A stretch of DNA of 64,000 bases from Sinorhizobium psoraleae (GTDB taxonomy: Bacteria > Pseudomonadota > Alphaproteobacteria > Rhizobiales > Rhizobiaceae): assembly GCF_013283645.1 (NCBI RefSeq), contig NZ_JABEKV010000006.1:1-64000 (forward strand). Reading direction: 5' to 3'. The notes beneath the pieces were generated by a model. The model ran no database searches and was not told where the DNA came from. It saw only the letters and a program-made list of their open reading frames with translations. A program made the translations under genes and the position numbers. Position 1 is the first letter of the stretch. The number at the start of each line of letters is the position of its first letter. Shown here piece after piece: positions 7,430-17,653 of the stretch.

Positions 7430-9778
7430 CTAGCCGTAACGGCGGCTGCCGTGCACCTCTTTGCCTACGATTTCCCTTATAATGGTCAGGGTTTCCCTCG
7501 CGGCTTCCTTCGGCGGCAGAGCCGTATCGGCAACGTTGCTCACCAGCTTTGTGATATCGTGATCGATACTCTTCTCGGACCAACGCTTGCCTTTAGCGAT
7601 GGTGATGTAGACTGAATACGCGTGGTGCATCGTTCCGGGCCGTTCACCGATGATATGGAGAATTCCCCTGAAAGTGCTGGGATCCGCGTTTTCGAACAGC
7701 AATTCGCCGATGCGGTAGCCGGCACGCACCCTGCCGCTGGTGACCACTATGTTCTTATCGCTCATGGGGACACCCGCTTCGGCAAGCAACCTTCGCATCT
7801 CCTCGAGGTAGGGTGCAAGATGGCCGTCGTCCATAATTGCTTTGGCGTTCAGCCCGTCTGAGATCACAATCTGGCCCTTCGGCAAGTCGTCTCCCCAAGA
7901 GTCTCTTATTCTTGCGACTTCCCGAATTCCTTCCGGACTGAGCAATTCACCTGTATTCGGGTGGGCTATGTAATCGTTGCGGTCCTTGGACAAAGTGCGG
8001 ACCGGCACGACATCGGGTATGACAGAAATAAACTCGGGAGTAAGTTCGGCCCAAAGAGACTGCTTCGCGTCGTCGTACAGACCCTTGACCTTAGCTGCGA
8101 GCGATGGATTGAGATCCCATAAATTGGCCCCATGGCCGGTCGCGAGGTCGACGCCCCTTTCTTCAACTTCCCGCATCTTCTGGCCACCCTCGACGTAGAT
8201 CGCGTCTTTGGACCGTTCATCCCCCTTTGCGAGGCGGTATTGGTAGTATACCCAAAGAGGATCTCCGTAATTCGCGGTGTAACCGTTGTCTTCGCCAACT
8301 ATCCCGATGCGCTTGTAGAAATCCCACATCGCATCATTGACCTTGAAGCCAAACTTGTCCCGCACTCGCACGTGATCCTGGAACGACGTGGTGAGATAGC
8401 TCAGCATCGGGTCGTTCTTGGTGGGCAGAGCAATCAGGTAGGCGGGGTTGGCCGGCATGATCTGATCCTGGCACCAATCCAAGTCTTCAAGGCTGACTGT
8501 CATGTGCAGCGTGGTGCAGATATCCAACCCGATTGTCAGCCCATGGAGCTTGCCCATGACCATATCTTCGAGGCAGCACCTGACCAGTTGTTCCCGGCTC
8601 TTGAAAACCTCCGGCCCAATAAAGCCGGCAACATCGTTGACATGAAGCCATGCGCCCTTGGGCTGCACCTTCGCGAGCTCGATGCCGACCGCCCTGCTGA
8701 AGCCGTACTTCCGCGACTCGAGCACCATCATGTCGACACCGTTGGCCGCGCCGTTGGTGAATTCGGAGCCTTGGCCCGTTTCGAAGTAAAGGCCATATCT
8801 CTCCCCCTCCTTCGCGCGTGCGTACCTCAGGATTTTCTCGTTCGTAATGTCGAAAATTTTGTTGCAGTCATCTGTCCCAGCGAGGCTCTGGAACATCGTG
8901 GAAACCGTTCCCGGAAAACCATCACTCACTTCGGATTGGACATCGATGTGTGCGAGCACGCACCACGGGATCACTTCCCCAAGCTCGAAAGCATCGACGA
9001 TGTCCTTGAGCGCACGTTCAACCGCGACGACGCTATTTACAGTACTGTCCACCGGGTTCGTACCTATGACAATGTCGCCGGTCGCGTACGAGAATGCATC
9101 GAAGACCTGCCAGGCGATGTCGTCGGGATGGTCCGTGGGAGAATTCGGCTGAATTCGGGCCCCCATGTATCCCTTTGAACCCATCTTGGTGCCTGGCATC
9201 ACATTGAAGATTTTCCGACTTAGGGAGATCAGCTCGTCATTGCTCATCAGTTTCGGGACCAGGCCGATTGTGTCGCTGGTCAGGCCACCCATAACGCCTT
9301 TAATCCTTTCTTCTGTTTCGGTGATGAGGAATTCCTTCAACTGGCCCATTGTCCAGTCTTTGACCTGTTCATACTGAGCTTGGTCCGTGGTCTGCCAAAT
9401 CAGTTTCTGGAGGTCGTCCTCAAACAGCGGGCGCTGGTAGAGATCCTTGATCTTGGTATTTACAAGAAGAGCGCGAGCGTTTCTTCGATTTGCTTCATCC
9501 GCGGCTCCCACTCCAATTGCTTGATCTCCCTCCTTGAACTCATTCGCAGCGCCGATGACCTGCTGATAAGCAGCTTGATCGAAACCACCTTTTGTCCTGC
9601 CGATGTAAGCAAAGACATCCTCGCCGTGTTTCACATCATCGATCACGATGGTGCGTCCGCCAGTAGCGCTTTTGGCAATGTGGCTGTAGCTTGCGAGCGT
9701 GGCGGTGGCTCCCGCCATTACCAGGAGATCTCTTCTGGTAAGCCCGTCACGCCGATGAGAGAACAAGCGCTTGCTCAT
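7430..9778 (-). CDS. Ethanolamine ammonia-lyase, EutB-EutC fusion with a twin-arginine signal
   Basis: A single 782-residue chain joins both lyase subunits. Residues 9-30 (HRRDGLTRRDLLVMAGATAT) form a Tat-like signal with the RR pair at 15-16. The large-subunit region spans about 45-500 and has YMGARIQPNSPTDHPDD, IGTNPVDSTVNS and LDICTTLHMT. The small-subunit region is about 560-782, with VISDGLNAKAIMDDGHL and the cobalamin-site GERPGTMHHAYS. The family cleaves ethanolamine to acetaldehyde and ammonia with adenosylcobalamin. Normally EutB and EutC are separate cytosolic proteins, so export is surprising. GAAAGGAA 6 nt upstream supports ATG 9778. It is the last gene of the leftward arm; the nearby alcohol dehydrogenase could reduce its acetaldehyde. 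Confidence 0.88.
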   Translation of the reverse strand: MSKRLFSHRRDGLTRRDLLVMAGATATLASYSHIAKSATGGRTIVIDDVKHGEDVFAYIGRTKGGFDQAAYQQVIGAANEFKEGDQAIGVGAADEANRRNARALLVNTKIKDLYQRPLFEDDLQKLIWQTTDQAQYEQVKDWTMGQLKEFLITETEERIKGVMGGLTSDTIGLVPKLMSNDELISLSRKIFNVMPGTKMGSKGYMGARIQPNSPTDHPDDIAWQVFDAFSYATGDIVIGTNPVDSTVNSVVAVERALKDIVDAFELGEVIPWCVLAHIDVQSEVSDGFPGTVSTMFQSLAGTDDCNKIFDITNEKILRYARAKEGERYGLYFETGQGSEFTNGAANGVDMMVLESRKYGFSRAVGIELAKVQPKGAWLHVNDVAGFIGPEVFKSREQLVRCCLEDMVMGKLHGLTIGLDICTTLHMTVSLEDLDWCQDQIMPANPAYLIALPTKNDPMLSYLTTSFQDHVRVRDKFGFKVNDAMWDFYKRIGIVGEDNGYTANYGDPLWVYYQYRLAKGDERSKDAIYVEGGQKMREVEERGVDLATGHGANLWDLNPSLAAKVKGLYDDAKQSLWAELTPEFISVIPDVVPVRTLSKDRNDYIAHPNTGELLSPEGIREVARIRDSWGDDLPKGQIVISDGLNAKAIMDDGHLAPYLEEMRRLLAEAGVPMSDKNIVVTSGRVRAGYRIGELLFENADPSTFRGILHIIGERPGTMHHAYSVYITIAKGKRWSEKSIDHDITKLVSNVADTALPPKEAARETLTIIREIVGKEVHGSRRYG

Positions 9779-9896
9779 GGCCAATTCCTTTCTGTAGGAG
9801 GTTCAGCGCAATGGGCAATTTGTCGAACGGGCTTACCGCCGCGTGTCGATAGCCCCGCAAATCCATGTCGTGCGTGCCACCGGAGTTTCAGTTGCT

Positions 9897-11216
9897 TCAT
9901 AGCCATCCACCCGTGAACCCGGCGCGCCTCAGTCCGACCACCAGCGGCTCGCAACGACGCATGATGTTCCACAAGAGGCCGGTCCTGTAATTTTCAATCA
10001 TCAGCACGACGGGGCCTTGGTCGATCCCGAAGTGGAATGGACTGACCCACCATCCGGCCTCGCTGTTTTCCGCGGCATAGGTCTGGTTGAAAGACGGTTT
10101 GAACCCGTAAAGCCGCGTCATGCCGAGATCCATACGCGCAAAGTTGCGCACCGTCGGGATCACGATTTCTGGCGCAAATGGCAGTGAAGCGACGACCACC
10201 CACGGGGATACGGTTCCGTCATCCGGCCCGTATGGCGCACCGCGGGCGATGTAGTCGAAGAACTCCCTGTCGACTCCGTCTATGTGTCGTCTGGTCCAAC
10301 CGGGGCCGTCGCTGGCCGTGAACCCCCAGCAGTATTCGCCATAGCCAACAAAGTTCAGTGGATTGCGGATGGCGTATTCCTGCTGGACAAAAGCCGCGTG
10401 CCGGCTGTTCTGGAAGTAGTCGCTGTTGTGCTCGCGCATGAATGCGTCACGGATGCTGCGAAAGTCGATCCACATGTGCGAAAGCTGGTGCGTGAAAAGC
10501 GGTCCCGAATAGAGCAGTTCGCGGCCGTAGAGGTTCCGCCACTCGTAGCTCTCGGTATACGCAGTATAAGATTCCGTCGGCAAAGGATGGGTCGGCGAAC
10601 CGAGGCCAAGGATGTACAGGAGCAGGCCTTCGTCGTAGCCGCGCCATCGATGGGGAATGAACCGGTTTTCCGGCCGCCAGCCGTGGGTGAGCGTCAAGCC
10701 ATGGTCGCAGGCCCAGTTCCAGTCCGCCCGTTCGTAAAGAGCGTTTGCCAGGCGGCGGATTTCGGCCTCTTCCTCCGCATCCTCGTCAAAAAAGGCGGCG
10801 ACTGTCAGCGCTCCCGCGAAGAGGAATGCCGAGTCGATCGTCGACAATTCGCACTCCCACACCCGTCTGCCAGTTTCGATGTCAAGGAAGTGATAGAAGA
10901 AACCTTTGTAACCGGACGCGCTCGGATCAGGTCCCTGAGGGCACTCCAGGAGAAACTTTAGCCGTCGGCGCGCTATCTTCGCGGCGAACTTGCGAATGAT
11001 GATGCCCCGCTCCACGAGCACGGGGATGGTGGCAAGTGCCATGCCGATCGCGGCGATGCTCGCGGGAGCGTCGACTTGCGTCTTGTCGCGAACGAGCCCG
11101 TTGTCCGGGTTGGTGCAATGCAGGTAATACAGCAGCGTCGTGAACTGAAGTCGAGCGAGATCCTGATCGGTCGGCATTCGGCTCAGCGCGGGATCGGTCG
11201 ACAGCAATTCTGACAT
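9897..11216 (-). CDS. Glucoamylase-like / GH144-type beta-1,2-glucanase
   Basis: This 439-residue protein has the (alpha/alpha)6 glycoamylase-like domain. Markers are GLVRDK near the start, WECELSTIDSAFLFAGAL, RWRGYDEGLLLYILGLGSPTHPL, LFTHQLSHMWIDFR and the C-terminal DQGPVVLMIENYRTGLLW. Characterised GH144 enzymes are endo-beta-1,2-glucanases, but the domain also occurs in cyclic beta-1,2-glucan synthases. There is no signal peptide, so it should be cytosolic. It starts only 2 nt after the GH94 gene, implying translational coupling, and together they suggest intracellular breakdown of beta-1,2-glucan. Substrate is inferred. Confidence 0.82.
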   Translation of the reverse strand: MSELLSTDPALSRMPTDQDLARLQFTTLLYYLHCTNPDNGLVRDKTQVDAPASIAAIGMALATIPVLVERGIIIRKFAAKIARRRLKFLLECPQGPDPSASGYKGFFYHFLDIETGRRVWECELSTIDSAFLFAGALTVAAFFDEDAEEEAEIRRLANALYERADWNWACDHGLTLTHGWRPENRFIPHRWRGYDEGLLLYILGLGSPTHPLPTESYTAYTESYEWRNLYGRELLYSGPLFTHQLSHMWIDFRSIRDAFMREHNSDYFQNSRHAAFVQQEYAIRNPLNFVGYGEYCWGFTASDGPGWTRRHIDGVDREFFDYIARGAPYGPDDGTVSPWVVVASLPFAPEIVIPTVRNFARMDLGMTRLYGFKPSFNQTYAAENSEAGWWVSPFHFGIDQGPVVLMIENYRTGLLWNIMRRCEPLVVGLRRAGFTGGWL

Positions 11217-11218
11217 GA

Positions 11219-14200
11219 CTACGCAACCGCCAGCTGGACGTCGTGATCTCGTCCGTCGTCCACAAGTGGAACGCTCCGCTCGGCGAGGGTCTCGCCGTCC
11301 ACCATCAGCGAGCGCCGCGTGCCTCCAGGTTGGCCATCCCTGCTCACCTTAATGCGATAGGTGGCGGCTCCATATCGGAAGTGGACTTCATACACCGGCC
11401 ATTCTCTCGGTATGCACGGCTCGATAAAAAGGTTCTCACCTCGCCTCCGAATGCCGAGGATAGCTTCCAGGCCAACGCGGTACAGCCAGCCGGCCGATCC
11501 CGTATACCAGGTCCAGCCGCCACGGCCGGTATGTGGAAATGCTCCATAAACGTCCGCGCTGACAACATATGGCTCGACCATGTACCGCTCCGTGTCTGGG
11601 GGCGTCAGGGCATGGTTGACGGGATTGAGCATGCTCCAGAGCTGAAACGCCCGATCGCCATCGCCCAACAATGCGGTTGCCCAGACGACCCAGGCGGCCG
11701 CATGGGTATACTGGCCGCCATTCTCTCGAATCCCGGGCACATAGCCCTTGATATAACCCGGTTGCAGAGGCCCCTTGTCGAAGGGTGGATCGAATAGCTG
11801 GATCAGCCTGTCTTCGGGACGAACGAGCCGCTCCCAAACCGCCCGCATTGCCTTGGAAGCGCGGTTGGCATCAGCAGCACCGGAAATCACCGCCCACGCC
11901 TGCGGGATGGCGTCGATCTGGCACTCATCATTGATGCGGGAGCCGAGGGGAGAGCCATCGTCGAAATATGCACGGCGATACCACGAGCCGTCCCAACCGT
12001 GTGCCTCCAATGACGCGCGCAACGCCTCCGTGCGCTCGCGGCACCAGACTGCCCGTTCTTCGTCACCCATTGCCGATGCGATCGTGGCAAAAGAGCTGAG
12101 CACAGTGAGGAAGAACCAACCGTTCCACACGCTCTCGCCTTTGCCCTCCGCACCTACCCGATTCATGCCGTCGTTCCAGTCGCCCGTTCCCATGAGCGGA
12201 AGCCCGTGGCAACCGAGACGAAGGCCCCGGTCCAGTGCACGGCAGCAGTGGTCATAGACGGTCCCGCTTTCCTGACTGACCCGCGGAACGCCGAAGCTTT
12301 CCTCCTGATCTTCATTGAGGAGCGGCGAGGTGATGAAAGGAACGCGCTCACTTAGAAGCCCATAGTCTCCCGTGGTCGATACGTAGTGCTGGACGACGTA
12401 TGGCAGGAAGTAGAGATCATCGGTCATGCGGGTTCGCACTCCGACGCCCGAAGGAGGATGCCACCAGTGTTGAACGTCCCCCTCCGTGAACTGACGCTCA
12501 GCGGCGCGAAGGACGTGGGCCCGCGCCTCATCGGGCGCGCAATGCACCAGGGCGGCAACATCCTGGAGTTGGTCACGAAATCCGTATGCGCCGCCGGACT
12601 GGTAGAAGCCCGTTCGCGCCCAGATGCGGCAAGACAACACCTGATATAGCAACCAGCGGTTCATCATGAGATCAAAGGCCGTGTCTGGCGTGCGAACTGT
12701 AACCGCGCTCAGCCTCCGGTCCCAGTGGCGAGAGGCTACCTCCTCAGAGTGTCGGGCATTTCCTGGCTCGGCATATTCGCGCACGAGCCGGTGAACTTCG
12801 TCACGACTGGCAGCTTGGCCAAGCACAAACACCAGTTCGACGGTTCCGGCGGCAGGAATTGAAATTTCGACCATGAGCGCAGCGCAGGGATCGGCCAGAG
12901 TGCCGACCCTCCCGAAGAGAGCCGAGCCGTCCAAACCCACCGGCTGAAAAATTGAACCGTTTCGGCCGAGAAACTCACGCCGATCGCAGGTGAACGACCG
13001 CGGCGGCACGCTTGAGGCAACGAATGCCAGTTTCCCAGAGAAGGCATTTTCCCAGACGTTGCGCGCAATGACCGCACCGACGTCGCTGTCGAATTCACAC
13101 TCGACGCTTGAGGACGCGTTCTCGCGCAACGTGCCAAGAACCCATTCGAGGAAATAGGTGGCGGTAAGGACGCGCGCTTCTGTTCCCTCGTTGCGGATAG
13201 CAAGGCGAACGATCTTCATCGGGTCGGAGGCTGGGACGTGAACCGTCAATTGGTGGTGCAGAAACCCGTGAGCGCCCTCGTAGCGGCTGTAGCCCTGCCC
13301 ATGCCTGACCGCGATTGCAAAAGATTGGCCAAGTGGCAAGGCCGTCGGCGTCCAGAGCTCTCCGGTTTCTTCATCGTGCAGGTAGATGACCTCACTCGGA
13401 GAATCTGAAACCGGATCGTTCGCCCAGGGCGTAAGCCTGTTCAATTGGCTGTTGCCCGCCCAGGTATAGCCAAGCCCGCTTTCGCTGGTCAGGCAGCCAA
13501 ACTCGCGATTGGCTATGACGTTGCACCATGGCATTGGCGTCTCGGCATCGCCGTCGGTGGCGATCACATACTCGCGCCCGTCTTGAGTGAATCCCCCTCG
13601 GCCATTCCAGAAAAGCAGGTCAGCCCCTACACCCCCGCGCTGCCTCTCGCGAGCGCCTCGAAGATGTGTCTTCGTTTGTTTTGGATCCGCGCGTGTCGTG
13701 GTCGACCTCGCCCCGAGCTGATCACCAAGATATCCTCGACTGCTATAAAGGACGACGCGCGCCGCAGCGGCGATTGCATCTGCTGAGCCGTTCGCAAGAG
13801 TGGCCGTGAACAAGACATGAATGCCTCCGGCCTTGCCGAGTATCCCTTTCACTTGGACCTTCGCCTTGTTGCTCAACTGCATGTCATCGTTAGCTTCGCC
13901 GGCGTGCAGAAGAACAACATCGAAAGGAAGGCCGCGACGGGTGATGAATGCGTGGGCGTCGATGACATCCTCAATGAGATGCTTCTCGTCCGTGTTATCA
14001 ACGCGCAGTAGCAAGATAGGGAGATCTCCGGAAATCCCCACCGACCACAGGCTCTCCGTGTTCAGCCGTTCTTCGGCGACAGTGCCGCCATCGCGAAAGC
14101 GGGGATCAGAAAACGCCAAGCTTCCGGCGAGCCGGTTGTAGATGGCGACCTTGTTCGGAGAAAGATTCGAGGATGCAAGTTCCTGGACATAGCTTCCCAT

Positions 14201-15091
14201 CGTCTCCGAAAACGCCCTGCCGGCCGCGTCGATGTTCGCAAATCGCTTTGCAATGGCTTCGGCCTGCTCTTCGATGTCAGCCGCGCCCGTCACGAATGCA
14301 ACCCGCGCCGTTCCAGAGGGTTTTAGACGCACTCTTCTGCGTAAGCTGAAGACGGGATCGAGCACTGGACCCGCCGTGGCTGACAGGCGGCTTCCAGGTT
14401 CGAGTGCGCGGGGGTTCGATGGCGTCCGTCCTCGGCCGAGGAACCTGCAGCGATCGGTGTCGTACTCGACCGAAGGGTAGTCGTTTTCGCTTGAGGCCGA
14501 AACGTGCACCGCCCAGATCGGTTTTTCCGAGCCGCTACGTGGTCTACGCCGGGCAAACAGTGCGGCGGATTCAGCGTCAAACCAGGTTTCGATGAAAAGC
14601 TTGGCAAAGGCCGGATGCGCGCTGTCGGCGCGTCGTCCATTCAGGCAGATTTCAGAACAGCTCGTCAGCTCAAGTTCTTTCGCCGTGGTTCCCCTGTTGA
14701 ATAGCCGGAGCAAACGCACTTCGGCATCGCAATCCGTTGCGACGCAAACCTCCCACCAGATGTCGATGTCCCCGGCCGAACAGCGAAACTCGGCGCGGTC
14801 ACCGCGAAAGCCGTGCTCGTAAACGGCATCCGCCCGATAGATCGGTTGCCGGCCGATCGTCCAGACCTTTCCGTCCTCAAGATCTCGGATGTAGCAGAAC
14901 TGGCCCCAGCAATCGCGCGTGCCATCTTCCCGCCAACGCGTCACATCGAGGCCGCGCCAAGATCCGTAGCCGGAACCAGCCTCCGTAACGAGTACGCTGT
15001 ATCGACCGTTCGAAAGCAGGGCGGTGTCGGGGGGCACGCCTACAGGATGCGCAGCACTGACGTCTTCAATTTTGTCAATGGACTGGACCAT
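11219..15091 (-). CDS. GH94-family phosphorylase related to the C-terminal half of cyclic beta-1,2-glucan synthase
   Basis: This is a 1290-residue protein without a glycosyltransferase (GT84) domain. Two GH94 N-terminal-type beta-sandwich modules are visible. The first (about 25-320) has SNGRYSVLVTEAGSGYG; the second (about 490-770) has WNGRGGFTQDGREYVI. From about 800 an (alpha/alpha)6 catalytic domain follows, with GGAYGFRDQLQDV, QHWWHPPSGVGVRTR and GTGDWNDGMNRVG, which holds the general-acid Asp. GH94 enzymes phosphorolyse beta-glucosides to glucose 1-phosphate. The architecture equals the second half of NdvB/Cgs (about 2800 aa), so a stand-alone beta-1,2-oligoglucan phosphorylase is likely. 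It lies 43 nt after the phosphoketolase gene. Confidence 0.85.
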   Translation of the reverse strand: MVQSIDKIEDVSAAHPVGVPPDTALLSNGRYSVLVTEAGSGYGSWRGLDVTRWREDGTRDCWGQFCYIRDLEDGKVWTIGRQPIYRADAVYEHGFRGDRAEFRCSAGDIDIWWEVCVATDCDAEVRLLRLFNRGTTAKELELTSCSEICLNGRRADSAHPAFAKLFIETWFDAESAALFARRRPRSGSEKPIWAVHVSASSENDYPSVEYDTDRCRFLGRGRTPSNPRALEPGSRLSATAGPVLDPVFSLRRRVRLKPSGTARVAFVTGAADIEEQAEAIAKRFANIDAAGRAFSETMGSYVQELASSNLSPNKVAIYNRLAGSLAFSDPRFRDGGTVAEERLNTESLWSVGISGDLPILLLRVDNTDEKHLIEDVIDAHAFITRRGLPFDVVLLHAGEANDDMQLSNKAKVQVKGILGKAGGIHVLFTATLANGSADAIAAAARVVLYSSRGYLGDQLGARSTTTRADPKQTKTHLRGARERQRGGVGADLLFWNGRGGFTQDGREYVIATDGDAETPMPWCNVIANREFGCLTSESGLGYTWAGNSQLNRLTPWANDPVSDSPSEVIYLHDEETGELWTPTALPLGQSFAIAVRHGQGYSRYEGAHGFLHHQLTVHVPASDPMKIVRLAIRNEGTEARVLTATYFLEWVLGTLRENASSSVECEFDSDVGAVIARNVWENAFSGKLAFVASSVPPRSFTCDRREFLGRNGSIFQPVGLDGSALFGRVGTLADPCAALMVEISIPAAGTVELVFVLGQAASRDEVHRLVREYAEPGNARHSEEVASRHWDRRLSAVTVRTPDTAFDLMMNRWLLYQVLSCRIWARTGFYQSGGAYGFRDQLQDVAALVHCAPDEARAHVLRAAERQFTEGDVQHWWHPPSGVGVRTRMTDDLYFLPYVVQHYVSTTGDYGLLSERVPFITSPLLNEDQEESFGVPRVSQESGTVYDHCCRALDRGLRLGCHGLPLMGTGDWNDGMNRVGAEGKGESVWNGWFFLTVLSSFATIASAMGDEERAVWCRERTEALRASLEAHGWDGSWYRRAYFDDGSPLGSRINDECQIDAIPQAWAVISGAADANRASKAMRAVWERLVRPEDRLIQLFDPPFDKGPLQPGYIKGYVPGIRENGGQYTHAAAWVVWATALLGDGDRAFQLWSMLNPVNHALTPPDTERYMVEPYVVSADVYGAFPHTGRGGWTWYTGSAGWLYRVGLEAILGIRRRGENLFIEPCIPREWPVYEVHFRYGAATYRIKVSRDGQPGGTRRSLMVDGETLAERSVPLVDDGRDHDVQLAVA

Positions 15092-15133
15092 CAGACTGAT
15101 CCCTCAATCGATGCGGATGCGCTCCTTCGCCAG

Positions 15134-17596
15134 CTAGGTGTTGTCACCTTCCGTGGAAGTCGTTCCCCTCACCTGCTCCGCGCTCTTGATGCCCCATGTC
15201 CATCCGCTGATCGATGGCATGTCGTCGCCATGTTTCTCGATATATTCTCGATGCTCGATCAGCTTTGCCTGAATTGCCTGCTTGAAGTAGGCCGCGCGTG
15301 CACCGAGCTGCGGCAGCCGATCAATGACATCACTGACAAGATGGAAGCGATCGAGCTCGTTCAGGACAACCATATCGAATGGCGTGGTCGTCGTGCCTTC
15401 TTCCTTGTAGCCGCGCACGTGAAGGTTTCGATGGTTCGTCCTGCGATACGTCAATCGATGGATCAGCCAGGGATAGCCATGGAAGGCGAAGATGATCGGC
15501 TTGTCCCTCGTGAAGAAGCCATCGAAATCCCGGTCCGAGAGACCGTGGGGGTGCTCCTCCACCGGCTGCAGTTTCATCAGGTTGACGACATTGATGACCC
15601 GAACCTTCACCTCCGGAAGGTGCTCGCGCAGCAACTGGACCGCCGCCAATGTTTCGAGCGTCGGAACGTCGCCACAGCAGGCCATGACCACATCGGGCTC
15701 GCCGTCCCTGTCGTTGCTCGCCCAATCCCATATGCTGAGGCCCATGCTGCAATGCCGTACCGCCTGTTCCATGGTCAGCCATTGCGGTCCGGGCTGCTTG
15801 CCGGCCACGACGACGTTGATGTAGTTGCGGCTGCGCAGACAGTGGTCAGTCACGGAAAGAAGCGTGTTGGCGTCCGGCGGCAGATAGACGCGGATAACGT
15901 CGGCCTTCTTGTTGACGACGTGGTCGATGAAGCCGGGGTCCTGATGGCTGAACCCATTGTGATCCTGCCGCCAGACATGGGAACTGAGGAAATAGTTCAG
16001 TGAGGCGACCGGTCTGCGCCAGGGTATTTCGTTGCATACTTTCAGCCACTTGGCATGCTGGTTGAACATCGAATCTATGATGTGGATGAAGGCTTCGTAG
16101 CAGGAGAAGAATCCATGCCGGCCGGTGAGCAGGTAGCCCTCGAGCCAACCTTGGCACTGATGTTCGCTGAGGACTTCCATGACGCGGCCATCCGGTGAGA
16201 GGTGGTCGTCTTCCGGTCGGATCTCGGCCATGTAGCAGCGATCTGTGACCTCGAGCACGTCCTGCCAGCGGTTCGAGTTGTTTTCGTCCGGGCTGAACAG
16301 GCGGAAATTCCGGCTGTCCATGTTAAGCTTCATCACGTCCCTCAGGAACTTGCCCATGACACGGGCGGCTTCGACCGTCGTCGCTCCGGGGCGCGGCACC
16401 TCCACCGCATAGTCCCTGAAAGCCGGCATCTTGAGGTCGCGCAACAGCAGCCCGCCATTGGCATGCGGGTTGTCGCTCATCCGGCGACGCCCGGTCGGCG
16501 CCAGTGCGGCCAGTTCGGGTCTGAGGCGGCCTTCATCGTTGAAAAGCTCCTCGGGACGGTAGCTTTTCATCCACTGCTCGAGGATGTGAATGTGCTCGGG
16601 CCTGTCCATTTCGCCCATCGGCACCTGGTGCGATCGCCAGTAGTCTTCGCATTTCTTGCCGTCGATCTCCTGCGGGCAGGTCCAGCCCTTTGGCGTGCGG
16701 AAGACGATCATCGGCCAGGCCGGGCGTTTGAGATTGCCTCTGGTGCGGGCACCCTCCCAGATCTCGCGAATTTCGGTGACGGCCGTGTCGAGCACGCCGG
16801 CCAGTTGCTGATGAACGCTCTCCGGCTCGTCCCCTTCCACGAAAAAGGGTTTGTAGCCCATGCCCTCGAAGAACTTCCTGAGCTCCTCGTGAGGGATTCG
16901 GGCGAGGAAGCACGGATTGGCGATCTTGTACCCGTTAAGATGTAGGATCGGCAGGACACAGCCGTCACGAGCCGGATTCAGGAACTTGTTGCTTTGCCAA
17001 CCGGTCGCGAGAGGCCCCGTCTCGGCCTCGCCGTCGCCAACGACGCAGGCAACGATGAGATCGGGGTTGTCGAACGCAGCGCCATAGGCATGGCTCAGCG
17101 CGTATCCGAGCTCGCCACCCTCATGGATACTACCGGGAGTTTCAGGGGCTACATGGCTCGGAATGCCGCCGGGAAAGCTGAACTGCTTGAAAAGCCGCTG
17201 CATCCCTTCGGTGTTCTGGCCGATGTTGGGGTAGAATTCGCTGTACGTCCCCTCCAGATAAGCATGAGCCACCAACGACGGCCCGCCGTGTCCCGGACCG
17301 ATGATGTAGATCATATTGAGGTCGTCGCGCTTGATGATCCGGTTGAGGTGGACGTAAAGCATGTTCAGGCCCGGCGACGTCCCCCAGTGGCCGAGCAGGC
17401 GTGGCTTTATGTGGTCCCGTTTCAATGGCTCTTTGAGCAGGGGATTGTCGAGCAGGTAGATCTGGCCGACCGAAAGGTAGTTCGAGGCCCGCCAGTAGCC
17501 GTCCATCAGGCGGAGTTCCTCTGAGGACAGCGACGCCGCTGCAGGTGACTTGCCTGATGTTGTCTCGTTCATCGCTGCCTTCTCAAGCGAAGCCAT
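15134..17596 (-). CDS. xfp: Xylulose-5-phosphate/fructose-6-phosphate phosphoketolase
   Basis: The 820-residue length fits the family. The first third holds the phosphoketolase signatures [20 protein letters not shown] and [20 protein letters not shown] and the thiamin-diphosphate motif [19 protein letters not shown]. The C-terminal third has [19 protein letters not shown]. The enzyme splits xylulose-5-P or fructose-6-P with phosphate into acetyl phosphate plus glyceraldehyde-3-P or erythrose-4-P. GGGAGG lies just upstream of ATG 17596. Acetate kinase and phosphotransacetylase on the opposite arm would use the acetyl phosphate, so the two arms form one pathway. Confidence 0.95.
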   Translation of the reverse strand: MASLEKAAMNETTSGKSPAAASLSSEELRLMDGYWRASNYLSVGQIYLLDNPLLKEPLKRDHIKPRLLGHWGTSPGLNMLYVHLNRIIKRDDLNMIYIIGPGHGGPSLVAHAYLEGTYSEFYPNIGQNTEGMQRLFKQFSFPGGIPSHVAPETPGSIHEGGELGYALSHAYGAAFDNPDLIVACVVGDGEAETGPLATGWQSNKFLNPARDGCVLPILHLNGYKIANPCFLARIPHEELRKFFEGMGYKPFFVEGDEPESVHQQLAGVLDTAVTEIREIWEGARTRGNLKRPAWPMIVFRTPKGWTCPQEIDGKKCEDYWRSHQVPMGEMDRPEHIHILEQWMKSYRPEELFNDEGRLRPELAALAPTGRRRMSDNPHANGGLLLRDLKMPAFRDYAVEVPRPGATTVEAARVMGKFLRDVMKLNMDSRNFRLFSPDENNSNRWQDVLEVTDRCYMAEIRPEDDHLSPDGRVMEVLSEHQCQGWLEGYLLTGRHGFFSCYEAFIHIIDSMFNQHAKWLKVCNEIPWRRPVASLNYFLSSHVWRQDHNGFSHQDPGFIDHVVNKKADVIRVYLPPDANTLLSVTDHCLRSRNYINVVVAGKQPGPQWLTMEQAVRHCSMGLSIWDWASNDRDGEPDVVMACCGDVPTLETLAAVQLLREHLPEVKVRVINVVNLMKLQPVEEHPHGLSDRDFDGFFTRDKPIIFAFHGYPWLIHRLTYRRTNHRNLHVRGYKEEGTTTTPFDMVVLNELDRFHLVSDVIDRLPQLGARAAYFKQAIQAKLIEHREYIEKHGDDMPSISGWTWGIKSAEQVRGTTSTEGDNT

Positions 17597-17653
17597 CTGA
17601 ACCTCCCGATCATAATGACATTCCTGAATCTTTCCGGCTTGCTGTGATGCAAG

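Noticed and set aside
14813..16003. 396-codon plus-strand frame across the GH94/phosphoketolase junction
   Set aside because: Antisense to two strongly supported genes; no family pattern.
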